A DNA stretch of 64,000 bases. Source: a virus. A program made the translations under genes and the position numbers. The DNA is taken from IMG/VR virus record IMGVR_UViG_3300042558_003926, positions 186,001 to 250,000 of that record; one strand, given 5' to 3'. This document shows, piece by piece, positions 43,087 to 51,661 of the stretch; position 1 is the first letter of the stretch; the number at the start of each line of letters is the position of its first letter. Below the pieces are notes generated by a model. The model was not told where the DNA came from. It ran no database searches and saw only the letters and a list, made by a program, of their open reading frames with translations.

Positions 43087-43656
43087 ATGGCATCGTCAAT
43101 TAACCCTATATCGGTTACTCTCCATGAGTTGGGATCATATCTAGCAGATAATGGAATAGAAGTAAATCTATGGGGCAGAGGAGCTGCTAAAACGGTAGAT
43201 CATCTCTTACAGGAGATACGATCTGGGGAATGCGAATTAACAGAAACGGAAGATGGATTAATCCGAGTAATCCACGTGGTCTCTGCTAATATCTACTATG
43301 AGGACACATTCGGAATGTTTATTCTAAAAGAGGACAAACAGGTTTTCAAAGGAGGCAGAACAAAAACAAGATCTTTAAACACTTCTCTATCAGAAAAGAT
43401 TGGACCGAATGAAATACCCCTGGAAGGGATCATCCGAGGAATAAAGGAAGAATTAAACATAACGATATCACCAGACCAGATAAAAGAGGTTTCCAAATTT
43501 AATGAGTCTAGGGAATCGAATTCTTTTCCTGGTCTATCTACAATCTATATGGGAACTAGGTTTTCTTGCAGATTAAACAGGGATCAATATAAACCGAATG
43601 GCTATATAGAGGTTCAGAATGACAAGACCGTTTATTTTAAATGGGAGAAGGCTTAA
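43087..43656 (+). CDS. Nudix-like protein with altered box
   Basis: 189 residues. GPNEIPLEGIIRGIKEELNI fits the Nudix box G-x5-E-x7-R-E-U-x-E-E-x-G-U, with Gly in place of the first Glu after Arg and Asn in place of the last Gly; the two catalytic Glu of EE remain. The family cleaves nucleoside diphosphate derivatives. The changes suggest reduced or altered activity, or a non-enzymatic role. It has no evident promoter of its own class; its stop is a few bases from the terminator of the candidate RNA on the other strand. Confidence 0.65.
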   Translation: MASSINPISVTLHELGSYLADNGIEVNLWGRGAAKTVDHLLQEIRSGECELTETEDGLIRVIHVVSANIYYEDTFGMFILKEDKQVFKGGRTKTRSLNTSLSEKIGPNEIPLEGIIRGIKEELNITISPDQIKEVSKFNESRESNSFPGLSTIYMGTRFSCRLNRDQYKPNGYIEVQNDKTVYFKWEKA

Positions 43657-43658
43657 AT

Positions 43659-43860
43659 AAAAAAGGATCGGAGTAGCGAATTCCGATCCTTAGTAGTCGT
43701 AACTACTCCGGTCCTAAAATGGGGGATTAAACCCGCCGGATATCTTTATGATAATTTATTCGAGGTATTAGCCCTACTGCCAATGGCACCCCGCTAAGAG
43801 TGCCATTGGAGGGAGATGATTCTGACACGAGGTCCGAATTTCTTAAATACCTTCTCTTTC
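43659..43860 (-). ncRNA. Candidate structured noncoding RNA, ~200 nt
   Basis: The region holds no ORF on either strand but many perfect helices. CCAATGGCAC (43780-43789) pairs with GTGCCATTGG (43800-43809). AGTAG pairs with CTACT (43692-43707). AGGTATT (43763-43769) can pair with AATACCT (43846-43852), enclosing the first. On the minus strand it ends in a strong terminator (AAGGATCGGA/TCCGATCCTT, 43663-43691, then T6). A late-type TATATATTA box lies at 43863-43871, placing a start near 43857. It could be a stand-alone RNA or a long 3' UTR of the gene at 43897. Confidence 0.55.
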
Positions 43861-43862
43861 GT

Positions 43863-43871
43863 CTATATATT
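43863..43871 (-). promoter_or_regulatory. Late-type box upstream of candidate RNA
   Basis: The minus strand reads TAATATATAGAC; it has no protein-coding gene downstream other than the structured region. Confidence 0.4.
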
Positions 43872-43896
43872 ACAGTTGAGGATAAAAATATGTGAA

Positions 43897-45300
43897 TTAT
43901 TTTAGTGAAATGCTAATATCCCCATAATCGATACTCGTATTCATTTTCTTCTTATGGTGAACCCAATATTTTTCGTGATTGGTGAATTGGGTTTGTTCCT
44001 TGAGCAAAGATAAATTTGTATGAAGAAATCCATTATAATATGGTGGAGTCACTATCTTAGAGAGAATGTTAAATCGGAAATCAATAAATTCTTCTCTAAT
44101 CGATGAAATATCTCCGGTATAAGACTTTATTGCTTGAGATTCATCAACACCTTTTAATATTTTTTCACGAATCTCCTCGCGATTACTATTATGATTAAAT
44201 CCAGGTAGCGAAGCTATTAAGAATTTTTCATTATACTTGGTCCGTTTATCCAGATCCCCCAACATCTCTTGAGCTTTATCAAAGCTGTCAAAAAGATTTT
44301 TTCTGCGTAATTTTTCACAGTTTTTATTCCACAGAATTCTTGGAACCAGAGCAACTTCTTGGAGCAAATCATTAACATACAAATGGACTTTATATGTATT
44401 ATCCGTTGTACCGTCCTCTTTTCTTAATTCTATCCTCAGATTATACCATTTCTTCAATTCAAACTTATAATCTGTGTAGACTGTTTGGGATCCGGAGGCT
44501 AATGGAAAGGCAACCCCTATCGAAAATGGACTTCTTTTCTCTTTATAGGATTCTTTGTATCTATATTTATTGCCTTCCGTCTCGACAGGTATGATAGAGT
44601 AAGGGGCAACTGCTCCTATCGAGATAAAGTTATGAGGAGGATCAGTATAAAGCTTAGTACCCTTTTCATTTTCACCGTTTTCTCGTGAATACTGAAATCT
44701 CATTATCTCCGTACGTCTAGTTGTATTGGTTTTATAGATAGAATCTATCGATCTGTAAAATGTTCTAGTTGGAAATCTATTTAATCTAAATGAACAGCTA
44801 ATCGTATATTCGCTAGTCATCTTATTATCAGTAGAATCATATATCGGTTTCCAGTTATCCTCCGAAAGTTCATTTCTACCCAATATTTGTAAAGTTGGTT
44901 GATGACCAAATGCAAATAGATCATCAGGTAATCCCTTAAATTTTTTATTAGCACCATTAATGGTTGCCTGGTTTATTTCAGTAGAGGTAACAACAATCAG
45001 ATCCGATGCGGATGTTTTTGGCTGATAAGTAAAAACTGTTCTCTTATCATCCTTAGTCCCTACAATCGATTGGACTTTAACTAGAGTTGGAGCATCCACA
45101 AACTTATAAGCATCCTTAGTGGTATTTTCAACCGACTTCATTAACTTATCCTTTAAGTCCGAGTATTTTTGAACCTCTTGTTCGCTCAATTCTTTCTCCC
45201 CCTTAGATTCTATCTTAGTTCTAAGTTTTTCATATTCAGGATAGAATCTTCTAATCTCGCTGGATAGCTCAAGAGCTTTCGATTTATTAACAGAACTCAT
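43897..45300 (-). CDS. Structural/LamG-like protein candidate, 467 aa
   Basis: An N-terminal coiled-coil-like region (residues ~5-70, SKALELSSEIRRFYPEYEKL) leads to a beta-rich domain with features of a ConA/LamG-like fold (YTISCSFRLNRFPTRTFYRS, WYNLRIELRKEDGTTDNTYKVHLYVND in pieces). Such domains are found in tail-associated proteins. It lacks the tag. It is in a leftward group with the tagged gene at 45317. Confidence 0.6.
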   Translation of the reverse strand: MSSVNKSKALELSSEIRRFYPEYEKLRTKIESKGEKELSEQEVQKYSDLKDKLMKSVENTTKDAYKFVDAPTLVKVQSIVGTKDDKRTVFTYQPKTSASDLIVVTSTEINQATINGANKKFKGLPDDLFAFGHQPTLQILGRNELSEDNWKPIYDSTDNKMTSEYTISCSFRLNRFPTRTFYRSIDSIYKTNTTRRTEIMRFQYSRENGENEKGTKLYTDPPHNFISIGAVAPYSIIPVETEGNKYRYKESYKEKRSPFSIGVAFPLASGSQTVYTDYKFELKKWYNLRIELRKEDGTTDNTYKVHLYVNDLLQEVALVPRILWNKNCEKLRRKNLFDSFDKAQEMLGDLDKRTKYNEKFLIASLPGFNHNSNREEIREKILKGVDESQAIKSYTGDISSIREEFIDFRFNILSKIVTPPYYNGFLHTNLSLLKEQTQFTNHEKYWVHHKKKMNTSIDYGDISISLK

Positions 45301-45316
45301 TTATTAAAAATTTATT

Positions 45317-45769
45317 TTATGCTACTTTAGTAAGTGTTGCATCATAGTCTCCCTCGACTCCTTTAATCTCTCCGGTCCCACTAAAAGCTATACTTGATGC
45401 TTTTGTCTTAACCTTGGATGCAAGAGTGTTTAGAGTTGCATCGTCCAATTTAAATACCTTATCTGTGTTGTCCTTAACGTAGATGTCTCCGGTCTCCTTG
45501 CTTTTCCAAACCACTTCAACAGCTATAGGTCCTTCATACCAAGTTACAAGGAGTTTTTTAACTTTGACATTTACCTTATAATAAAGTTCTGTGTTGTTAT
45601 AGATGAAAACTATTCTACCGGTCAAATCCTTTGGCTTACCAGTTTTGGGATCCTTACCCCCGTGTGTTCTGGCAGAAACTATCTCTACCCCCTTCCACTC
45701 TACTGATTCTAAAATTGGTTGATTTAAAGATTCGTTTACGAAATCTTGATATCCCTTAATGTTTTCCAT
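45317..45769 (-). CDS. Tagged hypothetical protein, 150 aa
   Basis: MENIKGYQDFVNESLNQ is the tag with N-E-S at the expected cleavage point, followed by a second I-L-E-S. The body is beta-rich (GRIVFIYNNTELYYKVNVKVKKLLV, pieces). Function unknown. Confidence 0.65.
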   Translation of the reverse strand: MENIKGYQDFVNESLNQPILESVEWKGVEIVSARTHGGKDPKTGKPKDLTGRIVFIYNNTELYYKVNVKVKKLLVTWYEGPIAVEVVWKSKETGDIYVKDNTDKVFKLDDATLNTLASKVKTKASSIAFSGTGEIKGVEGDYDATLTKVA

Positions 45770-45790
45770 TGAACTCTATATCTCTTTCTG

Positions 45791-45798
45791 TATATATT
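45791..45798 (-). promoter_or_regulatory. Late-type box AATATATA
   Basis: The minus strand reads GGAATATATAC, 21 bases before the ATG at 45769; a second partial box (GATATAG) lies closer. Confidence 0.4.
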
Positions 45799-45833
45799 CC
45801 AATGGAACGGATAAATTGGAAAGAGATCCGGAT

Positions 45834-46148
45834 CTAAACTAGATGCTTCAGAAGTTCATGCTTTCTAGATCTGTGTCTTCGCTGTGTCTCTGCCCACTCG
45901 ACTCCGCCTTTATAGTAGATCTTACTTCCTCCTCTTTCGGCTCTTCTCTGTAGATCTATCTCCTTCTTCTTGGGATCTTGGATAAATGTAATTAGTCTTC
46001 TGGAAACCTTAAATAGTTTTGCGAGGTTTCTCTGACTCATGCCTCTCTCGGTCCAGTACAATACCATTTCTTTCTGGCATGGCAACAGCTTAACCCTTTT
46101 ATCCAGAAAGGGTGAATCGAGCTTAAGTTTTTCAGTTTTGTATGGCAT
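45834..46148 (-). CDS. Helix-turn-helix protein, 104 aa
   Basis: QKEMVLYWTERGMSQRNLAKLFKVSRRLITFIQDP is a helix-turn-helix of resolvase/terminase-small-subunit style (given in pieces of it: MSQRNLAKLFKVSRR). The C-terminus is very basic (RRHRSRKHELLKHL). I recognise the layout from small phage DNA-binding proteins. Possible regulator. Confidence 0.7.
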   Translation of the reverse strand: MPYKTEKLKLDSPFLDKRVKLLPCQKEMVLYWTERGMSQRNLAKLFKVSRRLITFIQDPKKKEIDLQRRAERGGSKIYYKGGVEWAETQRRHRSRKHELLKHLV

Positions 46149-46158
46149 CTTGCTTTAT

Positions 46159-46389
46159 TTAGACATCTTCTGAATTAGTTTTGCTTTCCTTGTCTTCCTG
46201 TTTTTGCTCTACGAATTCATACTCCATTGTTTCTGTTGGTCGATAGTACTCGCATCTTTCCTCCTCCCTCTTATAAGGGGCTTCGGAAAAATATGCTTCC
46301 ATAAAAGAATCTTTTAAATACATGTGTCTGCTGCAGGTTTTCTTTAAAGGACAATCCTTTCCCACGCAAAATGTAATATCAATGTCCAT
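46159..46389 (-). CDS. Small Cys-rich protein, 76 aa
   Basis: ATG at 46389 (MDIDITFCVG), preferred to a TTG six bases upstream. Cysteines in CVGKDCPLKKTC and later RCEYY could bind a metal or cluster. It precedes the HTH gene by ten bases, so the pair may act together. Confidence 0.6.
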   Translation of the reverse strand: MDIDITFCVGKDCPLKKTCSRHMYLKDSFMEAYFSEAPYKREEERCEYYRPTETMEYEFVEQKQEDKESKTNSEDV

Positions 46390-46469
46390 TCTCAAGTTCT
46401 TTTATTTGTTGTTATCTATCAATTTTCTCAATATTAATAATACATTCCGTGAATAAAAAATTGTGATTT

Positions 46470-46502
46470 ATTTTTTCATCCCGTATATGGTGTCTATATT
46501 TG
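46470..46502 (+). promoter_or_regulatory. Early-type promoter
   Basis: T-tract, ATCCCG (G at 46483), 11 bases, TATATTTG at 46495-46502, full consensus; ATG 16 bases on. Confidence 0.75.
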
Positions 46503-46518
46503 CTCAAAACTAAAAGAA

Positions 46519-47064
46519 ATGAAAAACCAAAAATCAGAATCAGAACAGGGTCTAAAAGCTTTCCCTGGACCACCGATGGGCATGGGTATGATCATACCAA
46601 TTAAGATCAAACAGGCTTCAGAATTTCTAAGTAGAGGAAATGATAGGAGTCAGAAGCTAGGAAAAATCCTATCTGGAATATTCGAAGCAATGGTTAAAGG
46701 CGGCGAAACCTATTTCAATCTCTACGAGAATATTGGACGTTCCTATCCAAAAATGTCCAAATTCTGGAACGATGAGATTTTTCATAAGATGAACGGGAAG
46801 GAAGGACCTACTGAGATTGGTGACGTTAAGAAGAACACTGGCATCGACTTCGAGGTTCTTGTTTCTGGAATAGATCCAGAGGGATTCAATTATTTACAGG
46901 CAACTATCATGTTCGTGAAGAATGTACGGAATCATGCTCAGAAAGAATCGGAGGATGAGATCGAAAGATTTGAGATCTTCTATCCTATGATCTGGGGGGT
47001 GTACATCTCGGTATTTAATGACGAGTATCTGGACGAAATTCTAGATATAGTCGAGAGAGCATAG
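46519..47064 (+). CDS. Hypothetical protein, 181 aa
   Basis: A soluble helical protein with a Pro/Gly/Met-rich N-terminal stretch (FPGPPMGMGMIIPI). Stands alone under an early promoter, its end touching the convergent lipoprotein gene. Function unknown. Confidence 0.7.
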   Translation: MKNQKSESEQGLKAFPGPPMGMGMIIPIKIKQASEFLSRGNDRSQKLGKILSGIFEAMVKGGETYFNLYENIGRSYPKMSKFWNDEIFHKMNGKEGPTEIGDVKKNTGIDFEVLVSGIDPEGFNYLQATIMFVKNVRNHAQKESEDEIERFEIFYPMIWGVYISVFNDEYLDEILDIVERA

Positions 47065-47745
47065 TTAGTTCCCGATCATCACGGGAATCGGTGTTCCCAC
47101 TGGATAAGGAAATCCTTCCTTAGCTGCTGTTACTGAGGTCTGTCCGTTTTTGACAGGGATTGCAACACGAAGAGGAACTGCATCCTCATTCAAAGGCCCG
47201 TAAACTCTAGCCAGTACAATACCGGTTTCGGTTGTATCGAATATTACACCAGGCATGGCAAACATGTTGCTCTCGCTTGTTGCTGGATCTGACATATCAA
47301 TTACAAATGCACGATTAACCGGTGACATCAACTCCCATTTCTTGCTATCAGGATTGAACTGTGGGATAACGGTTGTGGTGTCAAAGTACCAGAATAGAGA
47401 CCAAACGGTGTTGTCAGTGCCATCTGGGGTTTGAAAATTGCTGGCAACATTAAAGTCTCCCCAGGTTCCACCACTACCGTACATGGCCAAGTTAGAGATA
47501 GAAGGTCCATTAAGTACAGGACAGATAGCGCACCCTTCACGATACTCAACGCCCTGAATTGTTATGGTCTTTCCAGTAGGAACTGCTGCAGAAGCTCCAC
47601 AGAAAGCGAATTGACCTTCGTGAATTCTAAGAACCCCCGCTTCTTTCTCTTGTGCAACTTCGATTTGTGTCTCATGCTTCTTATCCGAGCATGATGTAAA
47701 AGCAAGAATTGCGGCTACCATTAATAGTATTTTTGTTCTTTTCAT
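47065..47745 (-). CDS. Lipoprotein, 226 aa
   Basis: Signal peptide with lipobox LAFTSC (residues 15-20). The mature part is beta-rich with a Cys pair (GCAICPV) and ends in PVGTPIPVMIGN. No family recognised. It is alone, with a distant GATATATA 38 bases upstream. Confidence 0.7.
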   Translation of the reverse strand: MKRTKILLMVAAILAFTSCSDKKHETQIEVAQEKEAGVLRIHEGQFAFCGASAAVPTGKTITIQGVEYREGCAICPVLNGPSISNLAMYGSGGTWGDFNVASNFQTPDGTDNTVWSLFWYFDTTTVIPQFNPDSKKWELMSPVNRAFVIDMSDPATSESNMFAMPGVIFDTTETGIVLARVYGPLNEDAVPLRVAIPVKNGQTSVTAAKEGFPYPVGTPIPVMIGN

Positions 47746-47783
47746 TTTTGTTTATTTGTTATTTATAATTATTTCTCTGAACT

Positions 47784-47791
47784 TATATATC
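47784..47791 (-). promoter_or_regulatory. Late-type box GATATATA
   Basis: The minus strand reads GGATATATAAG, 38 bases before the ATG at 47745. Confidence 0.4.
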
Positions 47792-47850
47792 CACCGATTT
47801 CTGACAGCTATCAAAGAATATAGCCCGCTTCAACATCAAGTAACTTACCC

Positions 47851-47880
47851 CACAAAAAAAGCAGACCGGAATCTGCTTTC
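47851..47880 (-). terminator. Rho-independent terminator
   Basis: On the minus strand, AAAGCAGA pairs with TCTGCTTT (paired core 47861-47865 with 47872-47876), then a run of T. It ends the 153-aa tagged gene's transcript. Confidence 0.8.
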
Positions 47881-47899
47881 TAAATGCTTATGAGTTTAC

Positions 47900-48361
47900 T
47901 TATCCTATGTAAGTTTTGATGAATTCATCAACACCCATTAATTCTGTGTGACCGTGATGGTCGATACAAAGCAATTTACCTTCAACTAGGTCAAATAAAC
48001 GAGCTTCTTCGTAAACTTGGAAAGAATCACTACCGTTGTTCTCATTACCAAGTCTACCATCTTTAGCTATGTAGTAAGCATAATCCTCTGTGTTAGTGCT
48101 ATTCGGCACCGCCTCAAATTCTCCATTCTCGTCATGAATTACATAACCCATTCCTGTTACATCGACATCGAAGATTTTTAATTCGTCTTCAGTTCCAGGA
48201 AATTCGGCAGCAAGTCTGTCAATAGCACTTTGCAATTTCTCTTTCTGAACTTCGTCGATGATTCCTACTGCTGCATAAGCATCTCCCTGAAAGCAAGTAG
48301 CATATCTTCTACCGGATCTTTGTGTGGGACCGAAGTTCTCAAATAATCTAAGGTGTTTCAT
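47900..48361 (-). CDS. Tagged hypothetical protein, 153 aa
   Basis: MKHLRLFENFGPTQ is the tag. An acidic alpha/beta body (AYYIAKDGRLGNENNGSDSF) follows. It has a GATATATA box 21 bases upstream and its own terminator, so it is a stand-alone late unit. Confidence 0.65.
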   Translation of the reverse strand: MKHLRLFENFGPTQRSGRRYATCFQGDAYAAVGIIDEVQKEKLQSAIDRLAAEFPGTEDELKIFDVDVTGMGYVIHDENGEFEAVPNSTNTEDYAYYIAKDGRLGNENNGSDSFQVYEEARLFDLVEGKLLCIDHHGHTELMGVDEFIKTYIG

Positions 48362-48382
48362 TTTAGTTTATTTTTTTTGGTT

Positions 48383-48390
48383 TATATATC
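48383..48390 (-). promoter_or_regulatory. Late-type box GATATATA
   Basis: The minus strand reads AGATATATAAA, 21 bases before the ATG at 48361. Confidence 0.5.
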
Positions 48391-48423
48391 TCCAAATATA
48401 AGGAAGAATTGCGGAAGAATCAT

Positions 48424-49098
48424 TTATATCATACCCTTAAATCCATGGTAAGCCCTTATCAATTCCAGTCTCTTTATTTCTTCCGGCCCCACCCACTCGA
48501 ACTCTGGTTTGTAGAGTAGCATCTGATCCTCTAACGGGATCTCGCTCCAAAGTGACTCTACAGCCTCCTGATAGCTCATCTCATCTTCCATTTGGTAGAA
48601 TATACTCCTGAGTGTATCCTCAGAAACCGGATTATTTACACATTTGAACATCCCTCCGATTTTCTGAGGGGCACCTTCGAGAGAGGTGAGCTGGTTGTTG
48701 CTACAATTGAAATCGCTACCGATTTCCTGTGGTGCTCCCTCCAGTGAGGTAAGCTGGTTGTTGTTACAAAAGAAATCAAGGCCAACTCTCTTTGGTGATC
48801 CCACCAGCGAGGTGAGCTGATTGTCGTCACAATAGAAACCCTCAGCCTCCTGTGGTGCTCCCTCCAGTGAGGTGAGACGGTTGTCCTCGCATGAAAAATA
48901 TGCTCTCACTACACCAAATCTAACTCCTTTAAAATCTGTCAGATCCTGTCCAGTGCAGCTAAAGCTCCCATCCACATCAACAAGTCCGGTATGAGGATTA
49001 ATAGTCCATTTATCAGAGCACTCATCAAGCCACTCGATCTGCTCCGGGGTAAGCTCTACCGCACTCTCAAACATCTTATATGTCTTTAGATTCTTCAT
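48424..49098 (-). CDS. Tagged leucine-rich-repeat paralogue A (4 repeats)
   Basis: 224 residues. Tag MKNLKTYKMFESA, then a conserved ~60-residue head (ELTPEQIEWLDECSDKW to DLTDFKGVRFG), four ~21-residue repeats of the form N-N-Q-L-T-S-L-E-G-A-P-Q-x-V-G-x-D-F-x-C, and a C-terminal cap (LLYKPEFEWVGPEE, then AYHGFKGMI). The repeats resemble LPX-type leucine-rich repeats with one Cys per turn. Most diverged copy of the array and its last gene. Confidence 0.82.
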   Translation of the reverse strand: MKNLKTYKMFESAVELTPEQIEWLDECSDKWTINPHTGLVDVDGSFSCTGQDLTDFKGVRFGVVRAYFSCEDNRLTSLEGAPQEAEGFYCDDNQLTSLVGSPKRVGLDFFCNNNQLTSLEGAPQEIGSDFNCSNNQLTSLEGAPQKIGGMFKCVNNPVSEDTLRSIFYQMEDEMSYQEAVESLWSEIPLEDQMLLYKPEFEWVGPEEIKRLELIRAYHGFKGMI

Positions 49099-49100
49099 TC

Positions 49101-50156
49101 CTATATCATACCCTTAAATCCTTGGTAAGCCTTTAACGCTTCCAGCTTCCTTCCCTCCTCTGGACTCACCCACTCGAACTCTGGTCTGTACAGCAGAGCC
49201 TGATCCTCTATAGGGATCTCATTCCAGAGTGATTCCATAGCCTGGATGTAACTCTTCCCTTTCTCCATGGGGTATAATATTCTCCTGAGTGTCTCTTCAG
49301 AAACCGGATTGCTCTCGGAATAGAAAATCCCATTAATCTCCCGTGGTGCCCCATCCAGTGAGGTGAGCTGGTTGTTTTCGCAGAAGAAACCCCCTCTGAC
49401 CCGCTGTGGTGCTCCCTCCAGTGAGGTGAGCTGGTTGTTCCTGCAAATGAAATCCTCTCCAACCTCCTGTGGTGCTCCCTCTAGTGTGGTGAGCTGATTG
49501 TGGTCACAACTGAACCAAAATCCAACCTTCTGTGGTGCTCCCACCAGTGAGGTGAGCTGGTTGTTGCTACAATTGAAAGCCTGTCCAACACTCTGCGGTG
49601 CTCCCTCCAGAGAGGTGAGCTGGTTGTTGGTACACTTGAAACTCCCTCTGACCCGCTGTGGTGCTCCCACCAGTGATGTGAGCCGGTTGTTCTCACAATA
49701 GAAATACCCAGCAATCTCCTGTGGTGCTCCCACCAGTGATGTGAGCCGGTTGTTCTGGCAATAGAAATACCCACCAACATCCTGTGGTGCTCCCTCCAGT
49801 GAGGTGAGCTGGTTGTTGCTACAATTGAAATCCTGCCCAACACTCTGTGGTGCTCCCACCAGTGAGGTGAGCTGGTTGTCGTGGCAATAGAAATCCCCTC
49901 CAACATCCTGTGGTGCTCCCTCCAGTGAGGTGAGCTGATTGTTCCGGCAAATGAAATCCTCACTGACCACTCCAAACCTAACGTCTTTAAAATCTGTCAG
50001 ATCCTGTTCAGAGCAATCGAAATCCCCATCCACATCAACCAGTCCGGTTTGTGGATTAATAGTCCATTCATCAGTGCACTTGTCCAACCACTCGATCTGC
50101 TCTGGTGTAAGCTCTACCGCACTCTCAAACATCTTATATGTCTTTAGATTCTTCAT
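49101..50156 (-). CDS. Tagged leucine-rich-repeat paralogue B (10 repeats)
   Basis: 351 residues with the same tag, head and cap as paralogue A but ten repeats, the most in the array. Repeat pairs differ by whole 63-base units with very similar DNA, so copy number probably changes by recombination. Its start lies directly after the stop of the next upstream paralogue, in a run sharing the junction ATGATATAA-ATG. Confidence 0.82.
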   Translation of the reverse strand: MKNLKTYKMFESAVELTPEQIEWLDKCTDEWTINPQTGLVDVDGDFDCSEQDLTDFKDVRFGVVSEDFICRNNQLTSLEGAPQDVGGDFYCHDNQLTSLVGAPQSVGQDFNCSNNQLTSLEGAPQDVGGYFYCQNNRLTSLVGAPQEIAGYFYCENNRLTSLVGAPQRVRGSFKCTNNQLTSLEGAPQSVGQAFNCSNNQLTSLVGAPQKVGFWFSCDHNQLTTLEGAPQEVGEDFICRNNQLTSLEGAPQRVRGGFFCENNQLTSLDGAPREINGIFYSESNPVSEETLRRILYPMEKGKSYIQAMESLWNEIPIEDQALLYRPEFEWVSPEEGRKLEALKAYQGFKGMI

Positions 50157-50157
50157 T

Positions 50158-50841
50158 TTATATCATACCTTTAAATCCTTGGTAAGCTCTTAACGCTTCC
50201 AGCTTCCTTCTCTCCTCTGGACTCACCCACTCGAACTCTGGTCTGTACAACAGAGTCTGATCTTCTAACGGAATCTTGCTCCAGAGTGATTCCACAGCCT
50301 GCATGTGACTCTCCCCTTTCTTCATGAGGGAGAATATTCTCTTGAGTGTTTCATTAGAAACTGGGTTGCCGTAGCAATAGAAAATCAATCTCACCCGCTG
50401 TGGTGCTCCCACTAGAGAAGTGAGCTGGTTGTTGTCACATCTAAAATCCCCTTCAACCTCCCGTGGTGCACCCTCCAGTGAGGTGAGCTGATTGTTGTTA
50501 CAATAGAAATCCCATCCAACCTTCTGTGGTGCTCCCTCCAGTGTGGTGAGCTGGTTGTCACTACAACTGAAACCCCCACCAACCCGCTGTGGTGCTCCCT
50601 CCAGTGTGGTGAGCTGGTTGCCGTAGCAATAGAAATACCCACTGACCACTCCAAACCTAACGTCTTTAAAATCTGGCAGATCCATACGAGAGCAGCCAAA
50701 ATCCCCATCCACATCAACCAGTCCGGTTTGTGGATTGAGTGTCCAGGTACCATCAATGCACTCGTCAAGCCACTCGATCTGCTCTGGTGTAAGTTCTCCT
50801 ACACTCTCAAACAGTTGGCGATATGTCTTTAGATTCTTCAT
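50158..50841 (-). CDS. Tagged leucine-rich-repeat paralogue C (4 repeats)
   Basis: Start placed at the second of two ATG codons so that it matches its paralogues (MKNLKTYRQLFESVG); the first is at 50844. Four repeats, then the cap ALRAYQGFKGMI. Two Asn/Ser-containing turns (YGNQLTTLEGAP) show variant residues. Confidence 0.8.
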   Translation of the reverse strand: MKNLKTYRQLFESVGELTPEQIEWLDECIDGTWTLNPQTGLVDVDGDFGCSRMDLPDFKDVRFGVVSGYFYCYGNQLTTLEGAPQRVGGGFSCSDNQLTTLEGAPQKVGWDFYCNNNQLTSLEGAPREVEGDFRCDNNQLTSLVGAPQRVRLIFYCYGNPVSNETLKRIFSLMKKGESHMQAVESLWSKIPLEDQTLLYRPEFEWVSPEERRKLEALRAYQGFKGMI

Positions 50842-50848
50842 CATAATA

Positions 50849-51661
50849 CTATATCATACCTTTAAATCCTTGGTAAGCTCTTAACGCTTCCAGTTTTCTT
50901 ACCTCCTCTGGACTCACCCACTCGAACTCTGGTCTGTACAACAGAGCCTGATCCTCTACTGGAATCTCGTTCCAGAGTGTCTCCACAGCCTGAATGTAAC
51001 TCTCCCCTTTCTTCATGAGGGAGAATATGCTCTTAAGAGTCTCCACAGAAACTGGGTTGTTCTCACAATAGAAATAATCCCGTCCGATCTCCAGTGTTGC
51101 TCCCTCCAATGAGGTGAGCTGGTTGTCCCCACAATAGAAATACCCATCCACCTTCTGTGGTGCTCCCTCCAGTGTGGTGAGCTGATTGTTCTCACAATTG
51201 AACCTCCCTCCAACCCGCTGTGGTGCTCCCTTCAGTGAGGTGATCTGGTTGCCGTTACACTCGAAATACCCTCCAACCTTCTGTGGTGCTCCCTCCAGTG
51301 TGGTGAGCTGATTGTTGTTACAAAAGAAACCACTTCTGACCCGCTGTGGTGCTCCCACCAGTGAGGTGAGCTGGTTGTTGCTACAACTGAAATGCTCTCC
51401 AACCTCCTGTGGCGATCCCTCCAATGAGGTGAGCTGGTTGTTCCTACAATTGAAACTCCCACTCACCACTCCAAACTTAACGCCTTTAAAATCTGTCAGG
51501 TCCTGTCTAAAGCAATCGAAGTCTCCTTTCACATCAACCAGTCCTGTTCGTGGATTGATCTTCCAGGTACCATCAGTGAACTTGTCCAGCCACTCGATCT
51601 GCTCTGGTGTGAGCTCTTGTGTGTTCTCAAACATTTGGCGATATGTCTTTAGATTCTTCAT
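50849..51661 (-). CDS. Tagged leucine-rich-repeat paralogue D (6 repeats)
   Basis: 270 residues: tag MKNLKTYRQMFENTQ (N-T in place of the usual S-V), common head, six repeats, cap. The last repeat is one residue longer (EIGRDYFYC) than the rest. Confidence 0.8.
   Translation of the reverse strand: MKNLKTYRQMFENTQELTPEQIEWLDKFTDGTWKINPRTGLVDVKGDFDCFRQDLTDFKGVKFGVVSGSFNCRNNQLTSLEGSPQEVGEHFSCSNNQLTSLVGAPQRVRSGFFCNNNQLTTLEGAPQKVGGYFECNGNQITSLKGAPQRVGGRFNCENNQLTTLEGAPQKVDGYFYCGDNQLTSLEGATLEIGRDYFYCENNPVSVETLKSIFSLMKKGESYIQAVETLWNEIPVEDQALLYRPEFEWVSPEEVRKLEALRAYQGFKGMI

Noticed and set aside
43657-43896. Possible tRNA or tmRNA gene in the structured gap
   Set aside because: No T-arm GTTCRA sequence, acceptor pairing or CCA-type end could be found.
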